Source of the DNA: Sphingobacteriaceae bacterium
Lineage (GTDB): Bacteria; Bacteroidota; Bacteroidia; UBA7662
Assembly (NCBI GenBank): GCA_030682795.1
Contig: JAUXNJ010000037.1
Location: 1 to 54,094 of the forward strand
DNA: 54,094 bases
Reading direction: 5' to 3'
In this document: piece by piece, positions 7,957 to 17,595 of the stretch
How the letters are laid out: every line of letters begins with the position of its first letter
Numbering within the stretch: the first letter of the stretch is position 1
Made by a program: the position numbers and the translations under genes
Notes under the pieces: model-generated
What the model was told of the DNA's origin: nothing
Seen by the model: the letters and a program-made list of their open reading frames with translations, nothing else
Database searches by the model: none

Positions 7957-8867
7957 TGACCGAACAAGCCTACCACTTGCCCGTGATGCTGAGCGAGTGC
8001 CTCGACGGTCTCGCCATCAACCCCAACGGCACCTATGTAGATGTAACCTTTGGCGGCGGCGGCCACAGCCAGGCGATCCTTGAGCGCCTCGGTCCCAACG
8101 GCCGCCTCATCGCCTTCGACCAAGACCCAGACGTACAAGCTCATCTCCCCCAGGATGAGCGCTTTATTTTTGTAGACGCCAACTTTCGCTACCTCAAGCG
8201 CTTTTTGCGTTTGAATGGCGCTTTACCGGTAGATGGCATTTTGGCGGATTTGGGTGTGAGCTCGCATCAATTCGATGAGGCGGAGCGTGGCTTCAGCTTT
8301 AGGTTTGATGCCCAGCTCGACATGCGCATGGATACCCGCACCGAAAAAAGTGCCTGGCACTTGGTGAATGAATACGACGAGCAGCAGCTCAAGCACATTT
8401 TGCGCTTATATGGCGAACTTACCAATCCGGGTAGGGTGGCCAAGCTCATCGTGCTGGCCCGAACGCGGGGACCGCTCGATACCATCGAGCAGCTCAAGCA
8501 AGCCGTGGCGCCAGCCATGGGCGCAGATAAGCCCGCCAAATTCTACGCCAAAATCTTCCAAGCCATCCGCATTGAGCTCAATGAAGAAATGGCCGCACTC
8601 GAGGCCTTTTTGCTGCAGTGTGCCGAGGTGCTCAAGCCGCAAGGCCGATTGGTGGTAATGAGCTACCACTCGCTCGAAGACCGCCTCGTGAAGCACCTTA
8701 TTAAACAAGGTAACCTCGAGGGCAAAATTGAAAAAGACTTCTACGGCAACGACATCCGCGATTTTGACCCCTTGAACGGGCGTGCCATCATCGCCACAGA
8801 AGCAGAACAAGCACTGAACCCCCGCTCTCGCAGCGCCAAATTAAGGATAGGAGTACGTAGGTCATGA
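7956..8867 (+). CDS. rsmH: 16S rRNA m4C1402 methyltransferase RsmH (MraW)
   Basis: RsmH uses S-adenosylmethionine to N4-methylate C1402 of 16S rRNA in the decoding centre. The ATG at 7956 overlaps the mraZ stop and yields 303 residues. A much longer in-frame extension back to 7665 is antisense-like read-through of mraZ and is rejected. Motifs: HLPVMLSECLDGL, the SAM loop VDVTFGGGGHSQAIL, DGILADLGVSSHQFD, and near the C-terminus LVVMSYHSLEDRLVKHL with NPRSRSAKLR. It is coupled to ftsL by a 4-bp overlap. Confidence 0.96.
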   Translation: MTEQAYHLPVMLSECLDGLAINPNGTYVDVTFGGGGHSQAILERLGPNGRLIAFDQDPDVQAHLPQDERFIFVDANFRYLKRFLRLNGALPVDGILADLGVSSHQFDEAERGFSFRFDAQLDMRMDTRTEKSAWHLVNEYDEQQLKHILRLYGELTNPGRVAKLIVLARTRGPLDTIEQLKQAVAPAMGADKPAKFYAKIFQAIRIELNEEMAALEAFLLQCAEVLKPQGRLVVMSYHSLEDRLVKHLIKQGNLEGKIEKDFYGNDIRDFDPLNGRAIIATEAEQALNPRSRSAKLRIGVRRS

Positions 8868-9250
8868 TAGGCAATACCCCACGTCCCCAAAACGAGCCCC
8901 GGGCCACCGAAAATGGCAGCGCGAGCAGCGAACCTAAGCGTCGCTTCAACCTGTTTCGGTTGTTCGACCCGGAGAACTATTTGAAGTCGGAGCAGGTAAG
9001 CAAAAACCTGCCCTTCGTGCTGTTTTGCAGCTTTTTGACCTTGCTCTACATCGCCAACGCCCATACGGTGGAGAAGCGCATCCGCAAAATCAACAAGCTG
9101 GAGTACGAAATGAAAGACCTGCGTGCCGAGTACATCACCCTCAAAAGTGAACTCATGTACCTGAGCAAGCAAAGCGAAGTAGCCAAAAGAGTAGAAGTAG
9201 CCGGACTCAAGGAATTGCGGTCAGCCCCCAAGAAGATTTACCTCGACTGA
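8864..9250 (+). CDS. ftsL: FtsL-like division protein
   Basis: This small bitopic membrane protein lies between rsmH and ftsI, the standard ftsL position. Its 128 residues have a basic, disordered N-terminus, one hydrophobic helix (about residues 46-63, NLPFVLFCSFLTLLYIA), and a periplasmic coiled coil (VEKRIRKINKLEYEMKDL and on). FtsL sequences are poorly conserved, so the name rests on layout, topology and length. In the Bacteroidota this version is often annotated as FtsL-like. Its ATG overlaps the rsmH stop by 4 bp and its TGA overlaps the ftsI start. Confidence 0.85.
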   Translation: MIGNTPRPQNEPRATENGSASSEPKRRFNLFRLFDPENYLKSEQVSKNLPFVLFCSFLTLLYIANAHTVEKRIRKINKLEYEMKDLRAEYITLKSELMYLSKQSEVAKRVEVAGLKELRSAPKKIYLD

Positions 9251-11349
9251 TGAGCGTTAAAAAAGATATCGTAACCCGTATTTACATCTCCTTCGGGCTG
9301 ATGGTGCTGCTGGGACTGGGCATTATGGTCCAGGCCGTGCGCATCCAGACCGTGCAGGGGGCGTATTACCGCGATATGGCCGACAGTCTGACCACCGCCT
9401 ACCGCAACATCGAAGCCGTGCGGGGCAACATATACGCCGCCGATGGCAGTCTGCTCGCCACCTCCGTACCCATTTACGATGTGCGCATGGACACCAAAGT
9501 AGACGGGCTCACCAACGACATCTTTGAAAACAAGGTGGATTCGCTCGCCCAGGGCCTCAGCCGCATTTTTGGCGATTACAGCGCCCGCGAATATGCCCGC
9601 AAAATCCGCGAAGCCCGTCGCGCCGGCAAGCGCAACTTCTTGGTGCGCCGCAACATCGACTACCAGCAACTGCAAGCCGTAAAACAGCTCCCCATTTTTA
9701 ATATGGGAAGATACACCGGCGGTTTGGTGGTTGAGCAAAAGACCAAAAGAGAAATGCCATTCCGTCATCTCGCCAGGCGCACCATCGGTTACGCCATTTC
9801 CGGTGTGGCGCCGGTGGGACTGGAGGGTGCTTTCGACGACCAGCTGGCAGGCGTTGGCGGCAAGCGCCTCATGCAAAAGATTGCGGGCGGGGTGTGGTTG
9901 CCTATCAACGACCGCGATGAAATTGAGCCACGCGACGGCAACGACATCGTAACCACCATTGACATCAACATACAGGACGTAACCGAGGCTGCGTTGCTGC
10001 GGGCGTTGGAGCGCAACCAGGCCGACCACGGCTGCGCCATTGTGATGGAAGTTGCTACCGGCCAAATCAAAGCCATTGCCAACCTCGGTCGCGATGCCGA
10101 CGGAAGCGTGTACTACGAAAAATACAACTACGCCATTGGCGAAAGCGCCGAACCCGGCTCCACCTTTAAGCTTGCCAGCATGATGGTGGCGCTGGAGCGG
10201 GGCGATGTGAAGCTCACCGATTCGGTGGACCTTGAAAAAGGTACCTTCCGCTTTTACGACCGCATTATGCGCGACTCCGAGAAGCACGACTACAACAATA
10301 TGAGCGTGGCCGACTTGTTTGCCATCAGCTCCAACGTGGGCATCAGCAAAATCATCAACAATTTGTATGGCGGCAGTCCCCAAGTTTTTGTAGAAGGTCT
10401 CCACAAACTCGGTCTAGGCGAGCTCACCGGCATTGAAATCACCGGCGAAGGCAAATCTGTGATCAAAAATCCCAAAGAAAAGGGCTGGAGTGGCGTTACC
10501 CTGCCTTGGATGAGCGTGGGCTACGAAGTACGTTTGAGTCCGCTGCAAACCCTCGCCTTTTACAACGCCGTAGCCAATGGCGGCACCATGATGCGCCCCT
10601 ATTTGGTGCGGGAAATCCGCGAATTTGGCGATGTGCGCAAGCGTTTTGAGCCGCAGGTGATGAAAAGCAGCATCGCCAGCAAAAGCACCATCGAGCAAGC
10701 ACAAGCTTTGTTGGCTTTGGTGGTGGAGAAGGGAACCGGCAAAAACATCCAAGGAAAACAATATACTGCCGCTGGTAAAACAGGCACGGCTTTGATTGCC
10801 GACAATAGCCTGGGTTACAAAGGCAAAATCAAATACCGAGCGTCGTTTGCGGGCTATTTTCCTGCCGATGCACCGCGCTACAGCGTAATTGTGGTGGTGG
10901 CCAATCCTACCCAAGGCAGCTATTATGGCGGCACGGTGGCGGGACCAGTCTTCAAAGAAATTGCCGACAAGGTATATGCCTCGCACATCAATCCTTATTT
11001 GGAAGAAGGCAAAGGCAAGCGGGCGCCCAAGACGCACATCGTGCTTAAAAACGGCCGTTGGAACGAGTCTGAGCTCGTTTTGCGCAAGCTCAAAATCGAT
11101 TACAGCGGGGGTGCTGAGGGCGAGTGGATGCACAATGTGTCTAGCGACAGTCTGCAGCTCACCGATCTCCCTTTAGCAAGCACCTTGGTGCCACAAGTGT
11201 ATGGCATGGGTTTAAAAGACGCCATGTACCTTTTAGAAAACGCCGGCTTGCGGGTGGTGCCTGTGGGCCGTGGCCGGGTAACCCGCCAAAGCTTGAAGGC
11301 TGGCAGTCGCCATCAAAAAAATCAACAAATCGTCATCGAACTCAGCTGA
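9250..11349 (+). CDS. ftsI: Division transpeptidase FtsI (PBP3) with PASTA domain
   Basis: This septal class B penicillin-binding protein cross-links peptidoglycan in the periplasm. At 699 residues it has a single N-terminal membrane helix (about 13-30), a dimerisation/pedestal domain with RGNIYAADGSLLATS, and a transpeptidase domain with the active-site serine in STFKLA (about 304-309), SSN near 359 and KTGTA near 508. The C-terminal 60 residues (VPQVYGMGLKDAMYLLENAGL...) form one PASTA domain, absent from the E. coli protein but common in this phylum. The start overlaps the ftsL stop and the end abuts murE. Confidence 0.96.
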   Translation: MSVKKDIVTRIYISFGLMVLLGLGIMVQAVRIQTVQGAYYRDMADSLTTAYRNIEAVRGNIYAADGSLLATSVPIYDVRMDTKVDGLTNDIFENKVDSLAQGLSRIFGDYSAREYARKIREARRAGKRNFLVRRNIDYQQLQAVKQLPIFNMGRYTGGLVVEQKTKREMPFRHLARRTIGYAISGVAPVGLEGAFDDQLAGVGGKRLMQKIAGGVWLPINDRDEIEPRDGNDIVTTIDINIQDVTEAALLRALERNQADHGCAIVMEVATGQIKAIANLGRDADGSVYYEKYNYAIGESAEPGSTFKLASMMVALERGDVKLTDSVDLEKGTFRFYDRIMRDSEKHDYNNMSVADLFAISSNVGISKIINNLYGGSPQVFVEGLHKLGLGELTGIEITGEGKSVIKNPKEKGWSGVTLPWMSVGYEVRLSPLQTLAFYNAVANGGTMMRPYLVREIREFGDVRKRFEPQVMKSSIASKSTIEQAQALLALVVEKGTGKNIQGKQYTAAGKTGTALIADNSLGYKGKIKYRASFAGYFPADAPRYSVIVVVANPTQGSYYGGTVAGPVFKEIADKVYASHINPYLEEGKGKRAPKTHIVLKNGRWNESELVLRKLKIDYSGGAEGEWMHNVSSDSLQLTDLPLASTLVPQVYGMGLKDAMYLLENAGLRVVPVGRGRVTRQSLKAGSRHQKNQQIVIELS

Positions 11350-12806
11350 TGCAGTTATTACGCGACATATTGTACAAAGCCGGCGCCGTGGAAATACACG
11401 GCAGCACCGACCGCAACATTACGGCGGTGGCCCTCGACTCGCGCAAAGTAGTGCCCGGTGCGGCCTTCGTGGCGGTGCGCGGTAGCGTGGTAGATGGCCA
11501 TCAGTTTATTGCCAAGGCCCTCGAATTAGGCGCCGAGGTGATTGTGTGCGAGGAATTGCCTGCGCAGTTGCAGTCTGGCATCACCTACGTACGTGTAGCC
11601 GATGCGCACAAAGCTTTGGGCTGGATGGCCAGCAATTTCTACGACAATCCTTCCGAGCAACTCAAGCTGGTTGGCATTACCGGTACCAATGGCAAAACCA
11701 CGGTGGTGAATTTGCTTTTCACCCTCTTCACCCAGTTGGGTTATCCTTGCGGGATGTTGAGCACGGTAGGCAACCGCATTGGCAAGGTGGTGCTCGACGC
11801 TACCCATACCACGCCCGATGCTGTTACGCTGAATGCTTTATTAGCAGAGATGGTGGCGGCAGGTTGCAGTCACGCCTTTATGGAAGTAAGCTCCCATGCT
11901 GCGCACCAGCATCGCATTGAGGGTTTGCAATTTGCAGTGGCCATCTTTAGCAATATTACCCACGACCACCTCGATTACCACGGCACTTTCGACAACTACA
12001 TCCAGGCCAAGAAGTCGTTTTTCGACCGCCTGCCGGCCAGCGCCACCGCTTTGGTGAACCGTGACGATAAAAACGGGCTGGTGATGGCGCAGAATACCCG
12101 CGCTAAGGTAAAGACCTATGCGCTGCGCAACGATGCCGATTTGCGTGCCAAAATCCTCGAAAACAACTTTGCTGGCTTGCAGCTGCTGCTCGACGGCACC
12201 GACTTCCACAGCACCTTGATAGGCAGCTTTAATGCCTACAATTTGCTGGCTACTTATGGCGCGGCCATGGCCTTGGGAGAAGATAAAACCGAAGTGCTTA
12301 CCGCTTTGAGTGCCTTGAGTGCACCGAGTGGCAGGTTCGACTACGTACGCTCCGCGCGTCAGGTAACCGGCATCGTTGACTACGCCCACACCCCCGACGC
12401 CCTCAAAAACGTGCTCAACACCATCCGCGACATCCGCTCGGGCAACGAACGCATCATCACCGTGGTAGGCTGCGGCGGCGACCGCGACCGCGCCAAGCGC
12501 CCGGTGATGGCCGCCCTGGCCGCCCAGCTCAGCGACAAAGCCATCCTTACGAGCGACAATCCCCGCAGCGAAAATCCGGAGACCATACTCGATGAAATGA
12601 TGGCCGGACTTACGCTCGAGCACAAACTCCACACCATCCGCATCAGCGACCGGGCCGAGGCCATCCAAGCGGCTTGTATGCTCGCACAGCCCGGCGACAT
12701 CATTTTGGTGGCGGGCAAAGGACACGAAACCTATCAGGAAATTGCCGGTACCCGCCAGCATTTCGACGATAAAGAAGAACTCCTCAAAAACTTCGAAAGC
12801 TTGTAA
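11349..12806 (+). CDS. murE: UDP-MurNAc-tripeptide synthetase MurE
   Basis: This cytosolic Mur ligase adds the third residue to UDP-MurNAc-L-Ala-D-Glu. The 485 residues carry the P-loop [10 protein letters not shown] (about residues 107-116), HTTPDAV, and the central [13 protein letters not shown]. The specificity loop reads [10 protein letters not shown] (about 400-409). DNPR is the signature of enzymes that add meso-diaminopimelate, while lysine-adding enzymes have a different motif. The wall should therefore be of the meso-Dap type. The start overlaps the ftsI stop (TGATG) and mraY begins 2 bp after its stop. Confidence 0.96.
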   Translation: MQLLRDILYKAGAVEIHGSTDRNITAVALDSRKVVPGAAFVAVRGSVVDGHQFIAKALELGAEVIVCEELPAQLQSGITYVRVADAHKALGWMASNFYDNPSEQLKLVGITGTNGKTTVVNLLFTLFTQLGYPCGMLSTVGNRIGKVVLDATHTTPDAVTLNALLAEMVAAGCSHAFMEVSSHAAHQHRIEGLQFAVAIFSNITHDHLDYHGTFDNYIQAKKSFFDRLPASATALVNRDDKNGLVMAQNTRAKVKTYALRNDADLRAKILENNFAGLQLLLDGTDFHSTLIGSFNAYNLLATYGAAMALGEDKTEVLTALSALSAPSGRFDYVRSARQVTGIVDYAHTPDALKNVLNTIRDIRSGNERIITVVGCGGDRDRAKRPVMAALAAQLSDKAILTSDNPRSENPETILDEMMAGLTLEHKLHTIRISDRAEAIQAACMLAQPGDIILVAGKGHETYQEIAGTRQHFDDKEELLKNFESL

Positions 12807-12808
12807 GT

Positions 12809-13945
12809 ATGTTATACTACCTATTTGATTATCTCGACAAACATTACGACTTAGCAGGGGCTGGGGTGTTTCAGTACATCACCTTCCGGGCCTCGCTGGC
12901 GGCGCTGTTGAGCTTGCTCATCAGTTTGTTCATCGGCAAGCGCATCATCAACTTCCTCAAGGCCAAACAAATCGGCGAAACCATTCGCACCGTGGGTCCC
13001 GAGAGCCACTTCAGCAAAAAAGGCACCCCCACCATGGGCGGCATCATCATCATTATTTCGATTTTGATCCCCACCCTGCTCGTGGCCAAGCTCGAAAATG
13101 TGTATGTGATGGTCATGGTGCTGTCGACCCTGTGGATGGGCGCCATCGGTCTTACCGACGACTACATCAAAGTATTCAAAAAGAACAAGCAAGGCCTGCG
13201 CTCGCAATTCAAAATCATCGGTCAAATTGGTTTGGGCATCATCATTGCCGCCACCCTCTTTTTACACCCCGATGTACAGCAAATAGCGTTGCTCACCAAT
13301 CTACCTATTGGCAAAACCCTGCTCAATTACGGCAATTTGGCCCCAACCCCAGAGCTGGCTTGGGTCATTTACTTCCTCATCATCATCTTTATTGTAACCG
13401 CCGTCACCAATTCGGTGAACCTCACCGACGGCATCGACGGCTTGGCCGCAGGCGTATCGGCCGTGGTAGGTACCGGCTTGGGCATCCTCGCTTATATGAG
13501 CGGTAACACCATTTTGGCCAAATACCTCAACATCCTCTACGTGCCTTTGAGTGGCGAGGTGGTGGTGTTTTTGGCGGCCTTGGTGGGGGCTTGCATCGGC
13601 TTCATCTGGTACAACAGCTTCCCGGCGCAGGTGTTTATGGGAGATACAGGCTCTTTGGCCCTTGGTGGCGCCTTGGCAGCGGTGGCCATCATCATCAAAA
13701 TGGAATTGCTGTTGCCCATTCTTTGCGGCATTTTCTTCGTTGAAAGTCTCTCGGTGATCATCCAGGTAAGCTATTTCAAATACACCAAACGTAAATACGG
13801 CGAAGGCCGGCGGGTGTTCCGCATGTCGCCCGTGCACCACCACTTTGAGCTCACTGGCATTCCCGAGCCCAAAATTGTAACCCGTTTTTGGATCATCGCC
13901 ATCTTTTTGGTGATCGTAACCTTAGCCCTTTTGAAACTCAGATAA
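12809..13945 (+). CDS. mraY: Phospho-MurNAc-pentapeptide transferase MraY
   Basis: This integral membrane enzyme moves phospho-MurNAc-pentapeptide from UDP onto undecaprenyl phosphate, forming lipid I. The 378 residues contain about ten hydrophobic segments. Family motifs are all present: [13 protein letters not shown], the aspartate pair in [12 protein letters not shown] (about residue 115), [24 protein letters not shown], and SPVHHHFEL near the C-terminus. It follows murE by 2 bp and precedes murD by 1 bp, all in one transcription unit. Confidence 0.97.
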   Translation: MLYYLFDYLDKHYDLAGAGVFQYITFRASLAALLSLLISLFIGKRIINFLKAKQIGETIRTVGPESHFSKKGTPTMGGIIIIISILIPTLLVAKLENVYVMVMVLSTLWMGAIGLTDDYIKVFKKNKQGLRSQFKIIGQIGLGIIIAATLFLHPDVQQIALLTNLPIGKTLLNYGNLAPTPELAWVIYFLIIIFIVTAVTNSVNLTDGIDGLAAGVSAVVGTGLGILAYMSGNTILAKYLNILYVPLSGEVVVFLAALVGACIGFIWYNSFPAQVFMGDTGSLALGGALAAVAIIIKMELLLPILCGIFFVESLSVIIQVSYFKYTKRKYGEGRRVFRMSPVHHHFELTGIPEPKIVTRFWIIAIFLVIVTLALLKLR

Positions 13946-13946
13946 A

Positions 13947-15284
13947 ATGCAGCCTCGGATTGTCATATTAGGCGCCGGCGAAAGCGGCATAGGTACAGCG
14001 GTACTGGCGAAGAAGCTGGGGGCCGATGTATTTGTGAGCGATAGCGGCACGGTGAAGCCAGCCGTTGCGGCCGAGCTCAACGCCTTGGGCGTGGCTTGGG
14101 AGCAGGGTGCGCATACCGAGGCGCTTATTTTAAACGCCGACGAGGTGGTGAAAAGTCCGGGCATCCCCGACAACGCCCCCCTCATTTTGCGCCTGCGCTT
14201 CAACGGCATTCCGGTGATCAACGAAATTGAGTATGCCGCGCGGCACACCAAGGCCAAACTCATTGGCATTACGGGCACCAACGGCAAAACAACTACCACC
14301 TTGCTTACCTACCACATCTTCAAAAATGCAGGTTACAAAGTGGGCTTGGGGGGCAACATCGGCAAAAGTTTTGCGCGGCAGGTGGCTGAGCAAGATTTCG
14401 ACTACTACATCCTCGAAATCAGCAGTTTTCAGCTCGATGGCATGTTCAACACCCGCTTGGATGTGGGCGTGCTCACCAACATCACCCCCGATCACCTCGA
14501 TCGCTACGACTACCAGCTCGAAAATTACGTGGCTTCAAAGCTGCGCATTGCCCAAAACATGGGGCCAGAGCAGGTGCTGTTGTACTGCGCCGACGATCCC
14601 ATCACCACCCAAGCACTGGAGGGCGCCAGCATCAAAGCCCGCAAAATTGCCTTCTCCCTCAACCAAAAGTTGGAGGAAGGGGCTTGGAAAGAAGATAAAA
14701 ACATGATCATAAGCATAAACCAAGATACCATGACAGTCCCATTCGATGAACTTTCGCTCAAGGGCCGCCACAACGCCTACAACGCCATGGCCGCCAGTGT
14801 TCCCGCCAAATTGTACGACATCCGCAAGGAGGCCATCCGCGACAGTCTCAGCAGCTTTGAGCAGGTAGAACACCGACTCGAAGCCGTGGCGACCATCAAA
14901 GGGGTGGAGTACATCAACGACAGCAAGGCCACCAATGTAAACAGCACCTGGTACGCCCTCGAGAGTTTTAACAGTCCGATCGTATGGATTGCCGGCGGCG
15001 TTGACAAAGGCAACGATTACGAAGCCCTCAAGGAGCTGGTGAAAGAGCGGGTGAAGGCCATTGTATGCTTGGGCACCGACAACCGCCGCATCCACGAAGA
15101 GTTTGGCGCTTTGGTACCGGTAATTGTGAACACCACCAGCATGGAAGAATGCGTGAAGATGTCGCACCACCTGGCTGTAAAAGGCGACATCGTGCTGCTT
15201 TCACCGGCTTGCGCCAGCTTCGATTTGTTCGATAATTATGAGGACCGCGGTCGTCAATTCAAAAAACACGTAAAAGCACTCTAA
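13947..15284 (+). CDS. murD: UDP-MurNAc-L-Ala:D-Glu ligase MurD
   Basis: MurD adds D-glutamate to UDP-MurNAc-L-Ala in the cytosol. The 445 residues start with a Rossmann-like domain (IVILGAGESGIGTAVLAKKLG). The ATP P-loop [12 protein letters not shown] is at about 106-117, LEISSFQLD binds substrate, and NITPDHLDRYD is the central conserved block. The C-terminal part has YINDSKATNVNSTWYALESF and IAGGVDKG, the MurD signature. It begins 1 bp after the mraY stop, and ftsW follows after 9 bp. Confidence 0.96.
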   Translation: MQPRIVILGAGESGIGTAVLAKKLGADVFVSDSGTVKPAVAAELNALGVAWEQGAHTEALILNADEVVKSPGIPDNAPLILRLRFNGIPVINEIEYAARHTKAKLIGITGTNGKTTTTLLTYHIFKNAGYKVGLGGNIGKSFARQVAEQDFDYYILEISSFQLDGMFNTRLDVGVLTNITPDHLDRYDYQLENYVASKLRIAQNMGPEQVLLYCADDPITTQALEGASIKARKIAFSLNQKLEEGAWKEDKNMIISINQDTMTVPFDELSLKGRHNAYNAMAASVPAKLYDIRKEAIRDSLSSFEQVEHRLEAVATIKGVEYINDSKATNVNSTWYALESFNSPIVWIAGGVDKGNDYEALKELVKERVKAIVCLGTDNRRIHEEFGALVPVIVNTTSMEECVKMSHHLAVKGDIVLLSPACASFDLFDNYEDRGRQFKKHVKAL

Positions 15285-15293
15285 AAAAACAAG

Positions 15294-16475
15294 ATGTTCG
15301 AAAACTTGGGCATATTTAAACTTCGCGGCGACCGCACCATTTGGTTGATAGTGGGTATTTTGACCCTCCTCAGCATGATGGTGGTGTATTCGGCCACCGG
15401 CACCCTCGCCTACAAGGCGCGTGGGGGCAATACGGAGTATTTTTTGCTCAAGCATGGCGCTTTGGCCCTGTTTGGTTTGTATGTGATGTATTTGGCGCAC
15501 CGCATTCCACACCGCTACTTTAGTCGCATGGCGCAAGTGGGCCTGTGGCTGTCGATTCCCCTGCTCATTTACACCCTCGTAAAAGGCACCAGCCTCAACG
15601 ACGCCAGCCGCTGGATCACCATCCCCATCATCAACCAAACCTTTCAGAGCTCCGATTTGGCCAAGCTCACGCTCATTATGTATTTGGCGCGCATTTTGGC
15701 TAAGCGGCAAGACGATATTAAGAGCTTTAAGCAGTCGTTTTTGCCCGCCATTGTGCCGGTAGGACTGGTGTGCATGCTCATTGCGCCCGCCAACCTTTCC
15801 ACCGCCATGCTGGTGTTTTTTACCAGCTTGATGGTGATGTTTATTGGCCGCATCAGTCTCAAACAAATTGCCCTCATGCTTGTGGTAGGTGGCTTGGTGC
15901 TCAGCAGCTTTGTATTTGTAAGCTACCAGGCGGGCTGGTTCCGGGCCAAAACCTGGGTGAGCAGGGTCGAAAACTTCATTGCTCCCACCGGCGAGCAACC
16001 CGAGGTGTTCCAAACCCAACAGGCTAAAATCGCCATCGCTACTGGTGGACTGATTGGCAAAGGTCCGGGCAACAGCACCCAGCGCAATTTCTTGCCACAC
16101 CCGTATAGCGACTTTATTTACGCCACCATCCTCGAAGAGTATGGCTTGGTAGGCGGCGGCTTTGTGATGCTGCTTTACCTCGGTTTGTTGTACCGCGTAA
16201 CCCGCATCGTGATCAAGGCCCCGCAGGCATTTGGGGCGTTGCTGGCGATGGGACTGGCCATCAGTTTGGTGATTCAGGCGGTGGTGAACATGGCCGTAGC
16301 CGTGAATTTATTCCCGGTAACCGGACAAACCCTGCCTTTGGTGAGCATGGGCGGCACCTCCATCATATTTACCAGTCTGGCTTTCGGCATCATTTTGAGC
16401 GTTAGCCGCGAAATAGAATCAGAAGAAAACGAAACCCAACCGAGTCAAAAAGCAGATTTGCATGTCGCAGCCTAA
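15294..16475 (+). CDS. ftsW: FtsW, SEDS-family septal glycosyltransferase
   Basis: FtsW polymerises lipid II glycan at the division septum together with FtsI. The 393 residues are highly hydrophobic, with about ten membrane segments. Conserved SEDS features include the segment LNDASRWITI (the loop with the conserved Arg-Trp), GLIGKGPGNSTQ, LPHPYSDFIYATILEEYG (FtsW/RodA signature with the Asp-Phe pair), and PLVSMGGTS. The last 14 bp overlap murG, so expression of the flippase-side and polymerase genes is tied together. Confidence 0.95.
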   Translation: MFENLGIFKLRGDRTIWLIVGILTLLSMMVVYSATGTLAYKARGGNTEYFLLKHGALALFGLYVMYLAHRIPHRYFSRMAQVGLWLSIPLLIYTLVKGTSLNDASRWITIPIINQTFQSSDLAKLTLIMYLARILAKRQDDIKSFKQSFLPAIVPVGLVCMLIAPANLSTAMLVFFTSLMVMFIGRISLKQIALMLVVGGLVLSSFVFVSYQAGWFRAKTWVSRVENFIAPTGEQPEVFQTQQAKIAIATGGLIGKGPGNSTQRNFLPHPYSDFIYATILEEYGLVGGGFVMLLYLGLLYRVTRIVIKAPQAFGALLAMGLAISLVIQAVVNMAVAVNLFPVTGQTLPLVSMGGTSIIFTSLAFGIILSVSREIESEENETQPSQKADLHVAA

Positions 16476-17595
16476 GCGTCCATATCGTTTTATCATCAGC
16501 GGTGGTGGCACCGGGGGACACATTTTCCCGGCCATCAGCATTGCCAATGCCTTGCAGGCAGCTGCACCAGGCACGGAGCTGCTGTTTGTGGGCGCTTTGG
16601 GGCGGATGGAGATGGAGCGCGTGCCTTTGGCCGGTTACAAAATTGAAGGCTTGTGGATCAGCGGTATCCAGCGCTCGCTGAGTGCGCAAAATTTGCTGTT
16701 CCCTTTTAAAGTGCTCAGCAGCTTGTGGAAGTCCATCCGCATCATCCGCAACTTTAAACCCGATGCGGTGGTGGGCGTAGGCGGTTATGCCAGCGGTCCG
16801 CTGCTGTTCATGGCCCAACTGCTCGGCATTCCCAGCTTTATTCAGGAGCAGAATGCGTATGCAGGACTCACCAACAAGCTTTTGGCGGGCAGGGTGAAGC
16901 GGGCCTATGTGGCTTATCCCGATATGGAGCGCTACTTTAAGGCCGATAAAATTCAGATCACCGGCAACCCCATTCGGGAAGTCATTAAAAATATTCCTGC
17001 CGACCGCAGCGAGGCCCTGGCCTTTTTCGGTTTGGAGCCAGGCAAGCCCATTTTGTTGGTTTTGGGGGGAAGTCTGGGTGCCCGCACCCTCAACCGCTCC
17101 CTCGTAGCTGGCATGCCGGCTTTAGCGAAAAACAACGTGCAGCTCATTTGGCAAACTGGCGCAGGTTTTGCCAAAGAAGCCCGCGAGCGCATTGCACCAT
17201 TTGCCAAGGATGGCTTTTACACCAGCGACTTCATTAACCGCATGGATTTGGCGTTTAGCGCTGCCGATATCATTGTATCCCGTGCTGGCGCTGGTACCAT
17301 CAGCGAATTGGCCGTGGTAGGCAAGCCTGTGATTTTGGTGCCTTCGCCGCATGTGGCCGAAGACCACCAGACCAAAAACGCCCTCGCCCTGAGCAATCAG
17401 GATGCTGCCATGTTGGTGCGTGACGAAGCTGCCGAAAAGGTGCTCATTGATGCGGTAATTGATTTGCTGCACGACCAGCCACGCCAGCAGCGCATGAGTG
17501 CGCAAATCGGCACTTTTGCCCGCGCGCGTGCGGCCGAAGAAATTGCGGAAGATATGTTGGCCTACGTCATCGAAACCAGGGAGGACAGGTCATGA
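16462..17595 (+). CDS. murG: MurG, lipid II-forming GlcNAc transferase
   Basis: MurG adds GlcNAc to lipid I on the inner face of the membrane. The 377 residues have the glycine-rich N-terminal motif ISGGGTGGHIFPAISIA (residues 12-28), the acceptor-side GVGGYASGPLL with SFIQEQNAYAGLTNK, and the donor-binding SRAGAGTISELAVVGKPVILVPSPHVAEDHQTKNA split in two domains. It starts within ftsW (14-bp overlap) and its stop overlaps murC by 4 bp. Confidence 0.96.
   Translation: MSQPKRPYRFIISGGGTGGHIFPAISIANALQAAAPGTELLFVGALGRMEMERVPLAGYKIEGLWISGIQRSLSAQNLLFPFKVLSSLWKSIRIIRNFKPDAVVGVGGYASGPLLFMAQLLGIPSFIQEQNAYAGLTNKLLAGRVKRAYVAYPDMERYFKADKIQITGNPIREVIKNIPADRSEALAFFGLEPGKPILLVLGGSLGARTLNRSLVAGMPALAKNNVQLIWQTGAGFAKEARERIAPFAKDGFYTSDFINRMDLAFSAADIIVSRAGAGTISELAVVGKPVILVPSPHVAEDHQTKNALALSNQDAAMLVRDEAAEKVLIDAVIDLLHDQPRQQRMSAQIGTFARARAAEEIAEDMLAYVIETREDRS

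Noticed and set aside
9238-10404. 388-codon frame opposite ftsI and similar long antisense frames across 11.8-20 kb
   Set aside because: They are the antisense of GC-rich conserved genes and show typical low-information composition.
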